The notes: generated by a model not told the origin, from the letters alone. Counted from the stretch's first letter, positions 27,883 through 37,099 are shown. The stretch: DNA of 64,000 nt from Paenibacillus anaericanus (GCF_003994475.1 NZ_RZNY01000018.1:34042-98041), one strand, 5' to 3'. Program-made: numbers and translations.

Positions 27883-29850
27883 TTACTTTACCGTTGCTAG
27901 CAAACTATCCACAATAAAGTCAAGCTGCTTATCCAATGAAATAATGTCATTATAATACGATAATCCAAAGCTTAATTCGATGAGTCGCCCTTCCTTCACA
28001 GCCGGAATGCTATTCCATATAGCGTTATCTGATAAATCCACCATTCCTTCATACGAAGAACGGAAAATATAATCACCAGCGTATTTGGGTAATACCTCAA
28101 AGGATAGGTTATGAACGCCCCCACTATCAGAGGTTTCAATCTCCTGCTGTATAAGCTCAGGTCCTTTCAGCCCCAGGTATTCATAGATTACCTGTGAGCC
28201 GCGACCATATTGCTTACTGGAAATTACACTCATTTCGCCTTTGCCGCCTTCCATAATGCTTACCCTTTTATCCAGAATGCCAGCTGCCTTCAACTTCTGC
28301 TTGCTCTGCTCCACCTTAGCATAGAAGTTGTCCAGCAGCGTCTGTGATTCGCCTTCCTTGCCGAGCACTTCCCCAATCTGCTTCAGACGTTCATCTACTG
28401 ACATCTTCTCATAGGGAATATAGACCGTTGGTGCAATTTGATAGAGCATTTGATAGGTTTCCTCAGAAGGAACAATGATGACATCCGGATCAAGCGCAAG
28501 CACCGCCTCAGGACTAGGTTCGAACCATGTGCCCAAGTCGCTAGTTCCAACTAGCTCCTTCTCAAAGGCCGCCCCTTCGTAAGCACTAGAGGAACCAACA
28601 GGCTTCACGCCAAGTGCCAGTACATCGCCCAGCAAATACAGGACAACAACCCGCTGCGGGTTAACCGGCACTTCGACATCTCCTTTGACGGTAGATACCG
28701 TCTTAGTCTGCGGCTCTGCCTCTACTGCCTGGTTTACACTGGAATTAGCTGAAGTAGAGGCCTCGCCAGATACCTGCGTACCTCCGTTTATAGAAGCATT
28801 GCTTGCTGTGCCGGTAGAGCAAGCACTAAGTAGTAGCGTGAGACAGAGCATTAAAGCTACGCCCAATGGTGACTTGTTGCTGTGGTTCATAGGTATGTTT
28901 CCCCTCTCGTTTAATTGATAATGATTATCATAACCATTACCAATATAACGGCTCACCTTCTCCTGAGCAATGTCATATCGAGCCACAGACGATGGTATAT
29001 GAGGACGTGCATCCGGCCTTATATTCCCCGATCGATAACGGATCGGTGCTACTCCCACATGTTTTTTAAACATTTTCGCGAAATAATAGCTGTCCGGATA
29101 GCCGATGGTCTCGGCAATTTTCTGCAGGGTGGCATCGGTTGTAAGCAGTAGTTCCTTAGCTTTATCCATCCGAATTTGGATCACATAATCAATGGGACTG
29201 CTTCCGGTTTGGCGTTTGAACAGTCTTGATAAATGCCGCGGGCTACTATCTAGTAGCTCTGCTAGTAGATCCATCGTGACCGGCTCAGCATAACGCTCTT
29301 GCAAGTAATGTTTGGCCTGCGCTACTATGTCAACTTTGGTTGTAGTTATATGACGGTTATGAATTTGCAATAGCAATTCGTATACAAATTGATAGAACAG
29401 CGTCTTCACATGAAACCGCTCCAGCTCCCCCCTCTCCTGCCATTCCTTATTCATGAGCTCCACCTTGTGCAGTAATGAAGTAGGATGATCCGGTACAAAG
29501 CCATACTGAATATGAAACGGATTGTTTCGTTCCATCATGGACATTATTTCCTGGCGGAGAGGTGGTAGGATTCTCGCTTTGTAATAGATGATGTAATACT
29601 CAAATGCTTCTTCAGTCGGGTATATGCTCAAGCAGCAGCCCTTGCTACCATACAGGATAAGAAATCGATTCGCTTCATGACGTTGTCCATCCAATTGTAA
29701 ATGAGCGCTTCCGCGTACCGTGTACAAGAAAATATTAGCTGGTAGCCGGTACGATCGAAGCTCCTCATCCAGCTCCATTGTTATATTGCGAATATCAATA
29801 ATATTAATGAATGCGTGGTTCCATAGGATAAGCTGCTCACTTAACCGCAT
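27883..29850 (-). CDS. AraC-family regulator joined in frame to an iron-siderophore-binding lipoprotein (copy 1)
   Basis: A single 655-codon frame. Residues 1-165 form an AraC-type ligand domain, and about 170-273 hold the double helix-turn-helix (LLAELLDSSPRHLSRLFKRQ and IAETIGYPDSYYFAKMFKKH). A linker with RYIGNGYDNHYQ leads to Met321, which begins a lipoprotein signal peptide (hydrophobic VALMLCLTLLL, lipobox LSAC, Cys344). A FecB/FhuD-type periplasmic binding domain fills the rest. Bacillus Btr also joins AraC to a siderophore-binding domain but, to my knowledge, without a signal peptide between them. Internal ATG 28890 has GAGAGGGG in front, so a separate 335-residue lipoprotein (27883-28890) is likely to be made as well or instead. 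See the embedded promoter at 28888-28952. Paralogous to 30035-32026. Confidence 0.85.
   Translation of the reverse strand: MRLSEQLILWNHAFINIIDIRNITMELDEELRSYRLPANIFLYTVRGSAHLQLDGQRHEANRFLILYGSKGCCLSIYPTEEAFEYYIIYYKARILPPLRQEIMSMMERNNPFHIQYGFVPDHPTSLLHKVELMNKEWQERGELERFHVKTLFYQFVYELLLQIHNRHITTTKVDIVAQAKHYLQERYAEPVTMDLLAELLDSSPRHLSRLFKRQTGSSPIDYVIQIRMDKAKELLLTTDATLQKIAETIGYPDSYYFAKMFKKHVGVAPIRYRSGNIRPDARPHIPSSVARYDIAQEKVSRYIGNGYDNHYQLNERGNIPMNHSNKSPLGVALMLCLTLLLSACSTGTASNASINGGTQVSGEASTSANSSVNQAVEAEPQTKTVSTVKGDVEVPVNPQRVVVLYLLGDVLALGVKPVGSSSAYEGAAFEKELVGTSDLGTWFEPSPEAVLALDPDVIIVPSEETYQMLYQIAPTVYIPYEKMSVDERLKQIGEVLGKEGESQTLLDNFYAKVEQSKQKLKAAGILDKRVSIMEGGKGEMSVISSKQYGRGSQVIYEYLGLKGPELIQQEIETSDSGGVHNLSFEVLPKYAGDYIFRSSYEGMVDLSDNAIWNSIPAVKEGRLIELSFGLSYYNDIISLDKQLDFIVDSLLATVK
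28888..28952 (-). promoter_or_regulatory. Promoter, Fur box and ribosome binding site embedded in the AraC-SBP ORF (copy 1)
   Basis: Read leftwards: a -35-like TTGGTA, 17 bases, then a -10-like TATCAAT. A Fur box GATAATGATTATCATAACC (28917-28935, 16/19) covers the spacer and -10. Then come GAGAGGGG and the internal ATG at 28890. The same bases encode YIGNGYDNHYQLNERGNIP of the continuous frame. The paralogue has the same arrangement with the same spacing. Confidence 0.65.
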
Positions 29851-29919
29851 TATGTATGTTCAACTCCTCAGTAATCGCAGGATATCTGCAATCGATAGTA
29901 TCTTCATCTAATCATAATT

Positions 29920-29938
29920 GATAATAGTTATCATTATC
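29920..29938 (-). promoter_or_regulatory. Fur box upstream of the first AraC-SBP gene
   Basis: GATAATAGTTATCATTATC matches 18 of 19 positions of the Fur consensus and lies 70 bp before the ATG at 29850. Confidence 0.85.
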
Positions 29939-29953
29939 AATACTAATATACAT

Positions 29954-29994
29954 AAAAAAGACACGACCAGCCACTCTCCCCCTAGAAGGTCGTG
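29954..29994 (-). terminator. Intrinsic terminator after the second AraC-SBP gene
   Basis: Read leftwards, CACGACC pairs with GGTCGTG across a 19-base loop and is followed by TCTTTTTT. It closes the fec-type operon. Confidence 0.8.
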
Positions 29995-30034
29995 ACTAAT
30001 CGTGTCCGCTTTACTATGCTTAATTAGGATAAGG

Positions 30035-32026
30035 CTACTTCTGATTGTCTTTTAGAACCTTAACGATAGTCTCAAGTTGTAGCTCCATGGAGTACGGATC
30101 TTCCATGACAAATTCATCATCGAATTCTCCGTACATATAGACCTGACCTTTTGCAACCGCTGGAGCAGCCTTCCATATCGCACTCTTGAAGATCTCAGTC
30201 GCATCTTCCTTAGAGTTCACATATACAAATACATGATCCCCTAGATACTCAGGGAGCACCTCTAGAGATATATTCTCAAATCCCTCTTTCATATTTAATG
30301 CTTGTTCTGTAGGTGGTAACTGCAACATTTGATAGATCGTTGCACTACCATAATTCCCACCCGTCGCGGATAATACAAACAGTGCTTTCGACCCGATCTG
30401 AACTACGGAAACCGTTTCTCCCTCTTTGATGATGCCTGCAATTTCTTGCCTAGCATCAGCAACCTTCTGTTCATATTCCGTGATCCACGTCTCTGCTACC
30501 TGCTGCTTACCGAAAATTTCACTGATTCTTCTGAACTTCTCTATCGGACCTGCTGTAGATAGGCCTTCCCAGTATGGCACGAATACCGTTGTCCCGATTT
30601 TTTCATATTGTTCAATATTTTTCTCTATTGACCCTATGATCAAATCAGGTTCCAATTCTATTAATTTCTCTGCATTCATCGGAAATGAGCCTAGGTCTTC
30701 GATATTTGCCAGAATATCTGGGGAAATGCCAGCCTTCTCAATCCATGCTTCTTTCAGCATACCTTCTCGCACACCTACTGGAATAATTCCCAGCTTCAAT
30801 AACTGTCCCATATACTGATCTGATGCTACCCGTTGCGGCTCTGCCGGGATTTCCACATCACCCTTTATAGTAGATACAATTCGCGTCTTTGCTTGTGACG
30901 ACACATCCTGTCCCACATTAGAATTGCCGGAATTCGCTTGCGTTTCTACGTTATTATTAGTAGGCGTTTGCGATCCTCCACTTGTATTCGACGCACTTGA
31001 ACATGCCCCTAACAATAATGACAGACACAAGAACACTGTCATTGCGCTTATCCTCATATTTCTGTACATATTTAAATCCACTTCCCCTTTATATTGATAA
31101 TGATTTTCAATCTCATTACCAATATACCGCTCAAACTTTTTCGGGAGAATAGCAAATTTTCGTCTAAATAAGGGCAAATCTTCACCTTGGTTCCTATTCT
31201 TCCATTCGGTTTTGAACCGTGCGGGGGACACTCCCTTATACCTCTTGAAGCTGCGACTTAACGTATGCCCATCGAGATATCCCACATTCTCCGCTATCTC
31301 CTGCAAAGTAGCATCCGTCTGCAGCAGCAACTTGATCGCCTTATCAACCCGCACCTCACCCAGATAATGAATGGGACTAGTGTTCATCTTTTCTTTAAAC
31401 AACTTAGACAAGTAACCAGCACTACAACCCCAATTTTGCGCTAGGGAATCCAGTGTAATAGGTTGGTAGTAATTTTCATCAATATAGCGGATCGCCTGCG
31501 CTACAAGGTCAGGCTTAATCGGCTCGATCCCTTGGGCATGCAATTGTTGCGAAAGCTCGTACACAAATTGATAGAACAACGTTTTGACATGCAGTTTTTC
31601 TAAATCATTTGATCGCTGCCACTCGTTGCTCATCTGTTCCACTATAGTAAAGAGAGACAGCGGATAACTCGGTGTAAAAGCATATTGATATTGGAATGGA
31701 GTAGATCCCTTCATGAAGGGTGAAGTCTCCTGACGGTAGGGTAAAGAAAGAGTCGCTTTATACAAAATCATATAGAACTCGAATTCTTCCTCCGCCGCAA
31801 TATCAAGACATAATCCCTTACCACCATGGAGAATATCGAAACGCTTCACAAGGTGTACGTTGTGATCCAGCCACACTTGTGCGCTCCCCCGTACCGTGTA
31901 CAAGAAAGTACTAGCTGGAAATCGATAGTTTCGCAATTGTTCTTTCTGTACCATGGTCGTATGACGTATGTCTATTATCTTGATGAAGGCTTGGTTCCAT
32001 AACAAAATATGCTCGTGTACATTCAT
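30035..32026 (-). CDS. AraC-family regulator joined in frame to an iron-siderophore-binding lipoprotein (copy 2)
   Basis: 663 codons, with AAGGAG before the ATG. The architecture is the same as copy 1: AraC ligand domain, double helix-turn-helix (about 175-275; LAQNWGCSAGYLSKLFKEK and IAENVGYLDGHTLSRSFKRY), linker RYIGNEIENHYQ, then Met320 starting a lipoprotein signal peptide (TVFLCLSLLL, lipobox LGAC, Cys342) and a siderophore-type binding domain. It follows the FecE-type ATPase by 45 bp, so it ends the permease operon. A separate lipoprotein (30035-31069) could start at Met320, although its ribosome site (AAGTGGA or the more distant AAAGGGG) is weaker than in copy 1. The fusion, if made, would be a cytoplasmic DNA-binding head on a membrane-anchored receptor. 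Confidence 0.85.
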   Translation of the reverse strand: MNVHEHILLWNQAFIKIIDIRHTTMVQKEQLRNYRFPASTFLYTVRGSAQVWLDHNVHLVKRFDILHGGKGLCLDIAAEEEFEFYMILYKATLSLPYRQETSPFMKGSTPFQYQYAFTPSYPLSLFTIVEQMSNEWQRSNDLEKLHVKTLFYQFVYELSQQLHAQGIEPIKPDLVAQAIRYIDENYYQPITLDSLAQNWGCSAGYLSKLFKEKMNTSPIHYLGEVRVDKAIKLLLQTDATLQEIAENVGYLDGHTLSRSFKRYKGVSPARFKTEWKNRNQGEDLPLFRRKFAILPKKFERYIGNEIENHYQYKGEVDLNMYRNMRISAMTVFLCLSLLLGACSSASNTSGGSQTPTNNNVETQANSGNSNVGQDVSSQAKTRIVSTIKGDVEIPAEPQRVASDQYMGQLLKLGIIPVGVREGMLKEAWIEKAGISPDILANIEDLGSFPMNAEKLIELEPDLIIGSIEKNIEQYEKIGTTVFVPYWEGLSTAGPIEKFRRISEIFGKQQVAETWITEYEQKVADARQEIAGIIKEGETVSVVQIGSKALFVLSATGGNYGSATIYQMLQLPPTEQALNMKEGFENISLEVLPEYLGDHVFVYVNSKEDATEIFKSAIWKAAPAVAKGQVYMYGEFDDEFVMEDPYSMELQLETIVKVLKDNQK
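31067..31131 (-). promoter_or_regulatory. Promoter and Fur box embedded in the AraC-SBP ORF (copy 2)
   Basis: Read leftwards: TTGGTA, 17 bases, TATCAAT. A Fur box GATAATGATTTTCAATCTC (31096-31114, 15/19) overlaps them. The Fur box edge is 27 bp from the internal ATG at 31069, exactly as in copy 1. Confidence 0.6.
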
Positions 32027-32071
32027 AACATTCTTACTCCTTCTGACAAAGGAAATCCCATATTCCCAAGA

Positions 32072-32905
32072 TCAAATGACGTTTGCGGTTTCACCATACA
32101 CCTTATTTGTACTCTCCACAGTAGACAGTTGATAAGGCAAACAGAGAGGTACGCCCGTGCGCGGATCAGGCACGATATCGGCTTCGATTCCAAACACTTT
32201 CCGTAACACGTCCTTGGTCATTACCTGTTGAGGCGTGCCTTCGCTGATCACAGTCCCCGATTTGATCGCAACGATATGATGGGCATAACGGGAAGCGTGA
32301 TTTAGGTCGTGAACCACCATGATGATGGTGCGTCCTTCTTCTTTGTTCAATTTATGAAGTAGATGCAGCACTTCAAGTTGATGCGCCATATCTAGGAAGG
32401 TTGTCGGTTCGTCTAGGAACAAAATCTCCGTTTGCTGGGCCAAAGCCATGGCAATCCAGGCTCTTTGGCGCTGTCCCCCAGAAAGTTGATCCACGGGCCG
32501 ATCATAAAAATCAGTCATCCCTGTGACTTCTATGGACCACTGAATGATCGATTTATCTTCCGACGTCATCGTTCCAAATCCCTTTTGATGCGGGAAACGT
32601 CCATAAGCAACTAGCTCAGATACCGTCAGCCCATCGGGGGCTGTCGGATTCTGCGGCAAGATCGCCAGTTGCTTGGCGACTTGCTTCGTCGATTGCGAAT
32701 GGATCGACTGACCGTCGAGCAATACTCCGCCAGATTTGGGCTTCATGAGCCGAGCCATCGTTTTGAGAATCGTCGACTTTCCCGAACCATTGGCTCCAAC
32801 AAGTGCGGTTATTTGACCTGTTGGAACGGTCAAATTCAGATCATTAACAATTGCCGTATCTCCATACCCAATATTCAATTCAGTCGTATGTAGGCGTTCA
32901 TTCAT
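32072..32905 (-). CDS. Iron-siderophore ABC transporter ATPase (FecE/FhuC family)
   Basis: 277 residues from the ATG at 32905, which is best spaced from GAGGAG; ATG 32914 and GTG 32923 are alternatives. Walker A is GANGSGKST, the signature is [15 protein letters not shown], Walker B is [12 protein letters not shown], followed by [21 protein letters not shown], all typical of the FepC/FhuC/FecE class. It lies between two FecCD permease genes and the second AraC-binding-protein gene, with which it should form the importer for a ferric siderophore. Confidence 0.93.
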   Translation of the reverse strand: MNERLHTTELNIGYGDTAIVNDLNLTVPTGQITALVGANGSGKSTILKTMARLMKPKSGGVLLDGQSIHSQSTKQVAKQLAILPQNPTAPDGLTVSELVAYGRFPHQKGFGTMTSEDKSIIQWSIEVTGMTDFYDRPVDQLSGGQRQRAWIAMALAQQTEILFLDEPTTFLDMAHQLEVLHLLHKLNKEEGRTIIMVVHDLNHASRYAHHIVAIKSGTVISEGTPQQVMTKDVLRKVFGIEADIVPDPRTGVPLCLPYQLSTVESTNKVYGETANVI

Positions 32906-32957
32906 TACCTTCATGCTCCTCACCCCAGTCTTCTTATTTATGTTAATCTTTGGTCAC

Positions 32958-33982
32958 TTACACTCGGGTCTTGGTCAGTAGGTATAAGAAATACGGCGCT
33001 CCAATAACGGCTACTACAATCCCCGTCGGAATTTCCGAAGGTTGTAGGACCCAGCGACCAAGCGTATCCGCCGTAATGACGAGCAGCGAACCCACCAGTG
33101 CCGAGGTCGGCAGTAGCAATTGATGCTTTGGCCCGACCAGACGCCGCGCCAGATGCGGGCCGATCAAACCAACGAATCCGATACCGCCACTTACTGCGAC
33201 CGAGGAAGCAGCTAATGCGACCGCAGCCGCCAACAGCTTCAATTGCTCCCGAGACACCCGCGCTCCGAGTCCGGTCGCCGTTTGTTCTCCGAGATTTAGC
33301 ACATTCATGACCTGTGCCTTATAAAACACATAAGGTAGTAATATGACAATCCATGGCAGCAACGAGAGTACAAACTTCCAGTTCATTCCCCATATGCTAC
33401 CCGCCATCCATGTCGCGACAAACTGGTATTTCTCCGGGCTTAACTTCAAGGTCAGCACGATCATCGCTGCACTCATACCCGCCGCAACCGCAATACCTGT
33501 CAATAGTAGACGTGTCGGCGATAAGCCTTGATGGCGCTTGTATGCGAGTGAATAGATGAGCGTTGCAGTCAGACCTGCCCCTACCAGAGCTAGCACCGGG
33601 AGCAGGAAGACTGGAGCGGCCGCGGTTGTTGGATAGAACGAGATAAATAGCATCACCATTAATCCCGCACCAGCATTAATCCCGAGAATTCCGGGATCTG
33701 CCAAGGCATTTCGCGATACCCCCTGCATGATGCAGCCAGATACGGCCAGCCCTGCGCCAATCAGCACAGAGATTACAATCCGTGGCAAGATAGAATCAGA
33801 CTTTGCTTAGTAGTCCCCAGGCCAAACAACGTACGTATAACATCCACAGGGGAAAGCCGGATGTAACCTGTGTTCATACTAATTATAAAGACAATGACGA
33901 CAAGGGCACCCAGCACGGACAACATGAGAATGCCTCGATTTCTCTTCTTTTTATCGTTCATCATAAAGGGTACATTATCCAT
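32958..33982 (-). pseudogene. FecCD-family siderophore permease, split by a frameshift
   Basis: The start (ATG 33982, GGAGGGAACTATAA site) encodes MDNVPFMMNDKKKRNRGILM, the first membrane helix and VDVIRTLFGLGTTKQSLIL, then reaches a stop at about 33773. The remaining 276 residues continue in another frame from LPRIVISVLIGAGLAVSGCI to the end at 32958, with the usual GGIGFVGLIGPHLARRLVG motif. Joined, they give a normal-length (~335 residue) FecD/FhuG-type permease. The break is near 33775-33795, where a FecCD protein should read about LxxxRLPRI. Either the gene is inactivated or a base is missing from the assembly. Functional loss would leave the other permease unpaired. Confidence 0.8.
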
Positions 33983-35047
33983 TTATAGTTCCCTCCTTTC
34001 CTTGCGTGCCAGATACAGAAAGAAAGGCACGCCGATGAGGGCAACGACCGCACCAAGTGGTGTTTCATAGGGCGGATTGATCATCCTTGCCCCTAGATCG
34101 GCAAATATGACAAGTAGGCTTCCCAGCACCGCCGAGCAAGGAATAATCCAGCGGTAATCTACACCAACCAGCTTTCGTGTCAGATGCGGAATAATGAGTC
34201 CGATAAAGCCGACGGCACCAACAACGGATACCGCTGCGCCAGCCAGGATGAGAACAATGACCGCACCTGCCAGCTTGACCAAATGTGTTCGCTGTCCGAG
34301 TCCGCGGGCTATATCTTCCCCTAGACTAAGCATCGTAATCGAGCGGGATAAGGCAATTGCTCCTGCGATCGCCACAGTAATCCAAGGAAACATAATTTTC
34401 AGTTGGAACCACTTCATCCCTGCTACACCGCCAGCATACCAGAATGCAAGGTCCTGACCGACTTCGAAGTACAGCGCGATGCCTTCACTAAGCGCACCAA
34501 GTAGTGCACTTAGCGCCGCACCCGCCAGAACCAATCGAACGGGTGATAGTCCGCCTTTACCTAGCGAACCCAGCCCGTATACTAAGCCCACGCCGAGACC
34601 TGCACCCAAGAACGAATACAAAATTAGGTACATAAACGGCAATCCAGGAAAAAAGGCAAAGCAAATCGCTAGCATAAGTCCTGCCCCAGCATTCAGACCA
34701 AGCAGGCCGGAGTCTGCGAGTGGATTCCGGGTCATTCCCTGCATAATTGCCCCTGCCACGGCAAAGGAAGCACCAACCATTGCACCCCCAAGTACTCGCG
34801 GAAGACGCAACTCCTGAATAATCTGATGCTCTGTGAGTTCAGGATTAAAGTTAAATACCGCCTCCCACACGACGTGAAATCCAATATCCGCTGCACCGAA
34901 CGAAACGGATAAACCGATACCAAACATCAGCGCGACCAGTCCACCTGTTAGGATTAATGTTGCCACCCATGGACGGCTACGGAACTTCACAGTGGGTGCC
35001 GGTAATTGTTTGTTCTTCTGATTAACGGGTTCTAGTATTTGTTTCAT
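33983..35047 (-). CDS. FecCD-family siderophore ABC transporter permease
   Basis: 354 residues. I chose the ATG at 35047 because AAAGGTGG lies 6 bases before it; the longer frame to 35122 lacks a site and overlaps no known domain. About nine to ten membrane helices are visible. The family motifs LRLPRVLGGAMVGASFAVAG, GLLGLNAGAGL and GAVGFIGLIIPHLTRKLVG (the ATPase-contacting loop) are intact. Its stop abuts the start of the second permease gene. It should form a heterodimeric channel with that partner. A strong Fur palindrome lies in the divergent promoter region. Confidence 0.93.
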   Translation of the reverse strand: MKQILEPVNQKNKQLPAPTVKFRSRPWVATLILTGGLVALMFGIGLSVSFGAADIGFHVVWEAVFNFNPELTEHQIIQELRLPRVLGGAMVGASFAVAGAIMQGMTRNPLADSGLLGLNAGAGLMLAICFAFFPGLPFMYLILYSFLGAGLGVGLVYGLGSLGKGGLSPVRLVLAGAALSALLGALSEGIALYFEVGQDLAFWYAGGVAGMKWFQLKIMFPWITVAIAGAIALSRSITMLSLGEDIARGLGQRTHLVKLAGAVIVLILAGAAVSVVGAVGFIGLIIPHLTRKLVGVDYRWIIPCSAVLGSLLVIFADLGARMINPPYETPLGAVVALIGVPFFLYLARKERREL

Positions 35048-35229
35048 ATGTTCCACCTTTGCAATGTCCAGAGTCATAGATATGTATTTATTCAACTCTA
35101 CCAAAATGGTCGGTACGACCATTCAGGAAATCATGATTTGGCATCATTCTTTATTGTTTACGCTAAAAAACAAGACAGTTCTCTCTCACTGCCCTCCCTT
35201 AATACGCTACTAGATATTTCTTCCTTCAT

Positions 35230-35260
35230 TCTATTGACAATGATTATCAATGTCAATAGA
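35230..35260. promoter_or_regulatory. Fur operator in divergent permease/lipoprotein promoter region
   Basis: GACAATGATTATCAATGTC (35236-35254) matches 17 of 19 Fur consensus positions and sits inside a longer inverted repeat with perfect 10-bp outer arms, TCTATTGACA and TGTCAATAGA. It lies between the leftward permease operon (start 35047) and the rightward lipoprotein gene (start 35412) and could control both. Confidence 0.85.
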
Positions 35261-35411
35261 ATAAGATGCATTCGGATGCCTCCTAAATACTTGCTACGGT
35301 CCAGCATGTATACGCGCCTGCCTTAACGCTTCTTCATGCTGCCCATGCTTGAAGAGTAAATGCAATACATTATTTATTTCATTCCATGTTGAAAGAGAGG
35401 AATTATACACA

Positions 35412-36404
35412 ATGAAACAACGGAATATGAAGACTCCATATTGGGGGATTGTATTACTCTTATTCGTGCTGGTTCTAGCAGCCTGCGGAAATAATTCAGC
35501 GGAGAAACAGAACTCGTCGGCGTTACCAACTACTACGGAAGCACCTGCAGAATCGACGGAACCCACAGACGTCAGCGCAGCAACAAAAAAAGTAACCACC
35601 ATACATGGTGACGTTGAAATACCTACCAGACCGCAGCGAATTGTAACGGATGACTATTTGGGCGCTTTGATTGCACTGGATGTTATCCCTATCGGCACAC
35701 CGGGGTTGCATTTGAAGAATCTCTATTTTGCCGAAGCGCTGGCAGGGATTGAGGATATTGGTGCCTACGGCAACAGCTCCATTGAGAAGATTATCGATTT
35801 ACAGCCCGATCTGATCATTACATCGGAAAATGATGAAACCAAATACAATCTACTGAGCAAAGCTGCTCCAACCATTTCTGTTCCATATGGCCAGTTGAAA
35901 AATGCTCATGAGGAGTTGAACTATTTCGGCGAACTACTTGGCCGAGAAGCAGAAGCTACTGCATGGCTGGCGGATTACGATAAGCGAGTTGCCGAGGCCA
36001 AATCCAAGGTAGATAAGGCAATTCCACCGGATGCAACCTTTACTATCTTTGAAGATACTGACAAAGCGGTGTATGTCTATGGAGACAACTTTGGTCGGGG
36101 AGGTCAACCTGTTTATCAGGCTCTTGGACGCACACCTCCCTCTAGCATCGCCGCTGAAATCATGGAAAAGCAGTATAAGGAGATCTCACTAGAAGTATTA
36201 GCAGACTACGCAGGGGATTATATTATATTAACCTCCGACTCGAAGACGCTCGAAGATTACAAACAAGATCCGATCTGGAATACATTGGATGCAGTTAAGA
36301 ACGATCATTTATATGTGTGGAAGGAAGAACGATCCTGGTATTACGATCCGATTGCTGTTCTCTCCCAAACGGAGGAACTTGCAGCATGGATTTCTGGAGA
36401 GTAG
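35412..36404 (+). CDS. Iron-siderophore-binding lipoprotein
   Basis: 330 residues from the ATG at 35412, which follows AGAGAGG; the frame extends 21 codons upstream without a better site. A lipoprotein signal (WGIVLLLFVLVLAACG, Cys25) leads to a FecB/FhuD/FeuA-type binding protein (VTTIHGDVEIPTRPQRIVTD, IEKIIDLQPDLIITS). It is divergent from the two permease genes and shares a Fur operator with them, so it is likely the dedicated receptor of that importer. The opening of the mature domain closely resembles those of the two AraC-joined binding proteins. Confidence 0.92.
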   Translation: MKQRNMKTPYWGIVLLLFVLVLAACGNNSAEKQNSSALPTTTEAPAESTEPTDVSAATKKVTTIHGDVEIPTRPQRIVTDDYLGALIALDVIPIGTPGLHLKNLYFAEALAGIEDIGAYGNSSIEKIIDLQPDLIITSENDETKYNLLSKAAPTISVPYGQLKNAHEELNYFGELLGREAEATAWLADYDKRVAEAKSKVDKAIPPDATFTIFEDTDKAVYVYGDNFGRGGQPVYQALGRTPPSSIAAEIMEKQYKEISLEVLADYAGDYIILTSDSKTLEDYKQDPIWNTLDAVKNDHLYVWKEERSWYYDPIAVLSQTEELAAWISGE

Positions 36405-36540
36405 TGAACGAACACATGAACGGAGTCGGAAGGCATCCGTTTGATCGCTCCCATATATAAGGGTAAATCAGTAACTCCCCTTACAACCTGAGATTTTACA
36501 TTTTTACCAAAATACTAAATCTAAGTTCCGAGAAGACACA

Positions 36541-36574
36541 AAAAATCCCCTGATGTTCGTTGTCAGGGGATTTT
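36541..36574. terminator. Bidirectional intrinsic terminator
   Basis: AAAATCCCCTGA pairs perfectly with TCAGGGGATTTT around a 9-base loop, with A and T runs on either side. It lies between the converging lipoprotein gene and the nan-type operon and can serve both. Confidence 0.85.
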
Positions 36575-36580
36575 GCTTAT

Positions 36581-37051
36581 TTATTTGAATAAACTAACGT
36601 GAATCTTGATAACAACCTTCTTAATCTTCGTTGATTTCGTTCCCATGCAAGGTCGGTGAATATCATGAGGGAAGAAAATAACGAACATCTCAGGTTTCAG
36701 TGGTAGCAATATTTCATCATTTTGCGGGTTATAGAAGGTAATGTCCCCTTCGCTATCATAGGGTTTAGTGGGTTCGATCCCTTCACGCAGCGGTGACCAA
36801 CCATATATTTCTTCACCTGCAATCAGGTATTGGACATCAATATATGATTCATGATTCTCTGCGACTTGCTCATCGAGCGATTTAGCATCTAGCTCCATCA
36901 CGATAGCGTACATCTCATTGCCGCGAATCTCCACGCGACCTGGAGCGGGGTGATCCTTTATGATATTCTGCAATTCTTCGATGGCCTCTACGATAATGGG
37001 GTGCTCAACTTTTCTGTCGTGTTCCCAAGATGATAATGAACTTAGAATCAT
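36581..37051 (-). CDS. YhcH/YjgK/YiaL family protein (NanQ-like sugar anomerase)
   Basis: 156 residues from the ATG at 37051 (GAGGGG 8 bases upstream). The cupin-like DUF386 fold is indicated by GRVEIRGNEMYAIVMELDA, HESYIDVQYLIAGEEIYGW and the metal-site-like FFPHDIHRPCM. In enteric bacteria the NanQ member speeds anomer interconversion of sialic acid, and YhcH-type genes often sit in nan operons. Here it is the last gene of a four-gene operon with nanE, a ROK kinase and an RpiR regulator, which supports such a role. Confidence 0.85.
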   Translation of the reverse strand: MILSSLSSWEHDRKVEHPIIVEAIEELQNIIKDHPAPGRVEIRGNEMYAIVMELDAKSLDEQVAENHESYIDVQYLIAGEEIYGWSPLREGIEPTKPYDSEGDITFYNPQNDEILLPLKPEMFVIFFPHDIHRPCMGTKSTKIKKVVIKIHVSLFK

Positions 37052-37099
37052 ATAGTAATCCCCTCGCATCTAACTTATTAAGGTTGTCCAAACGGTCAA

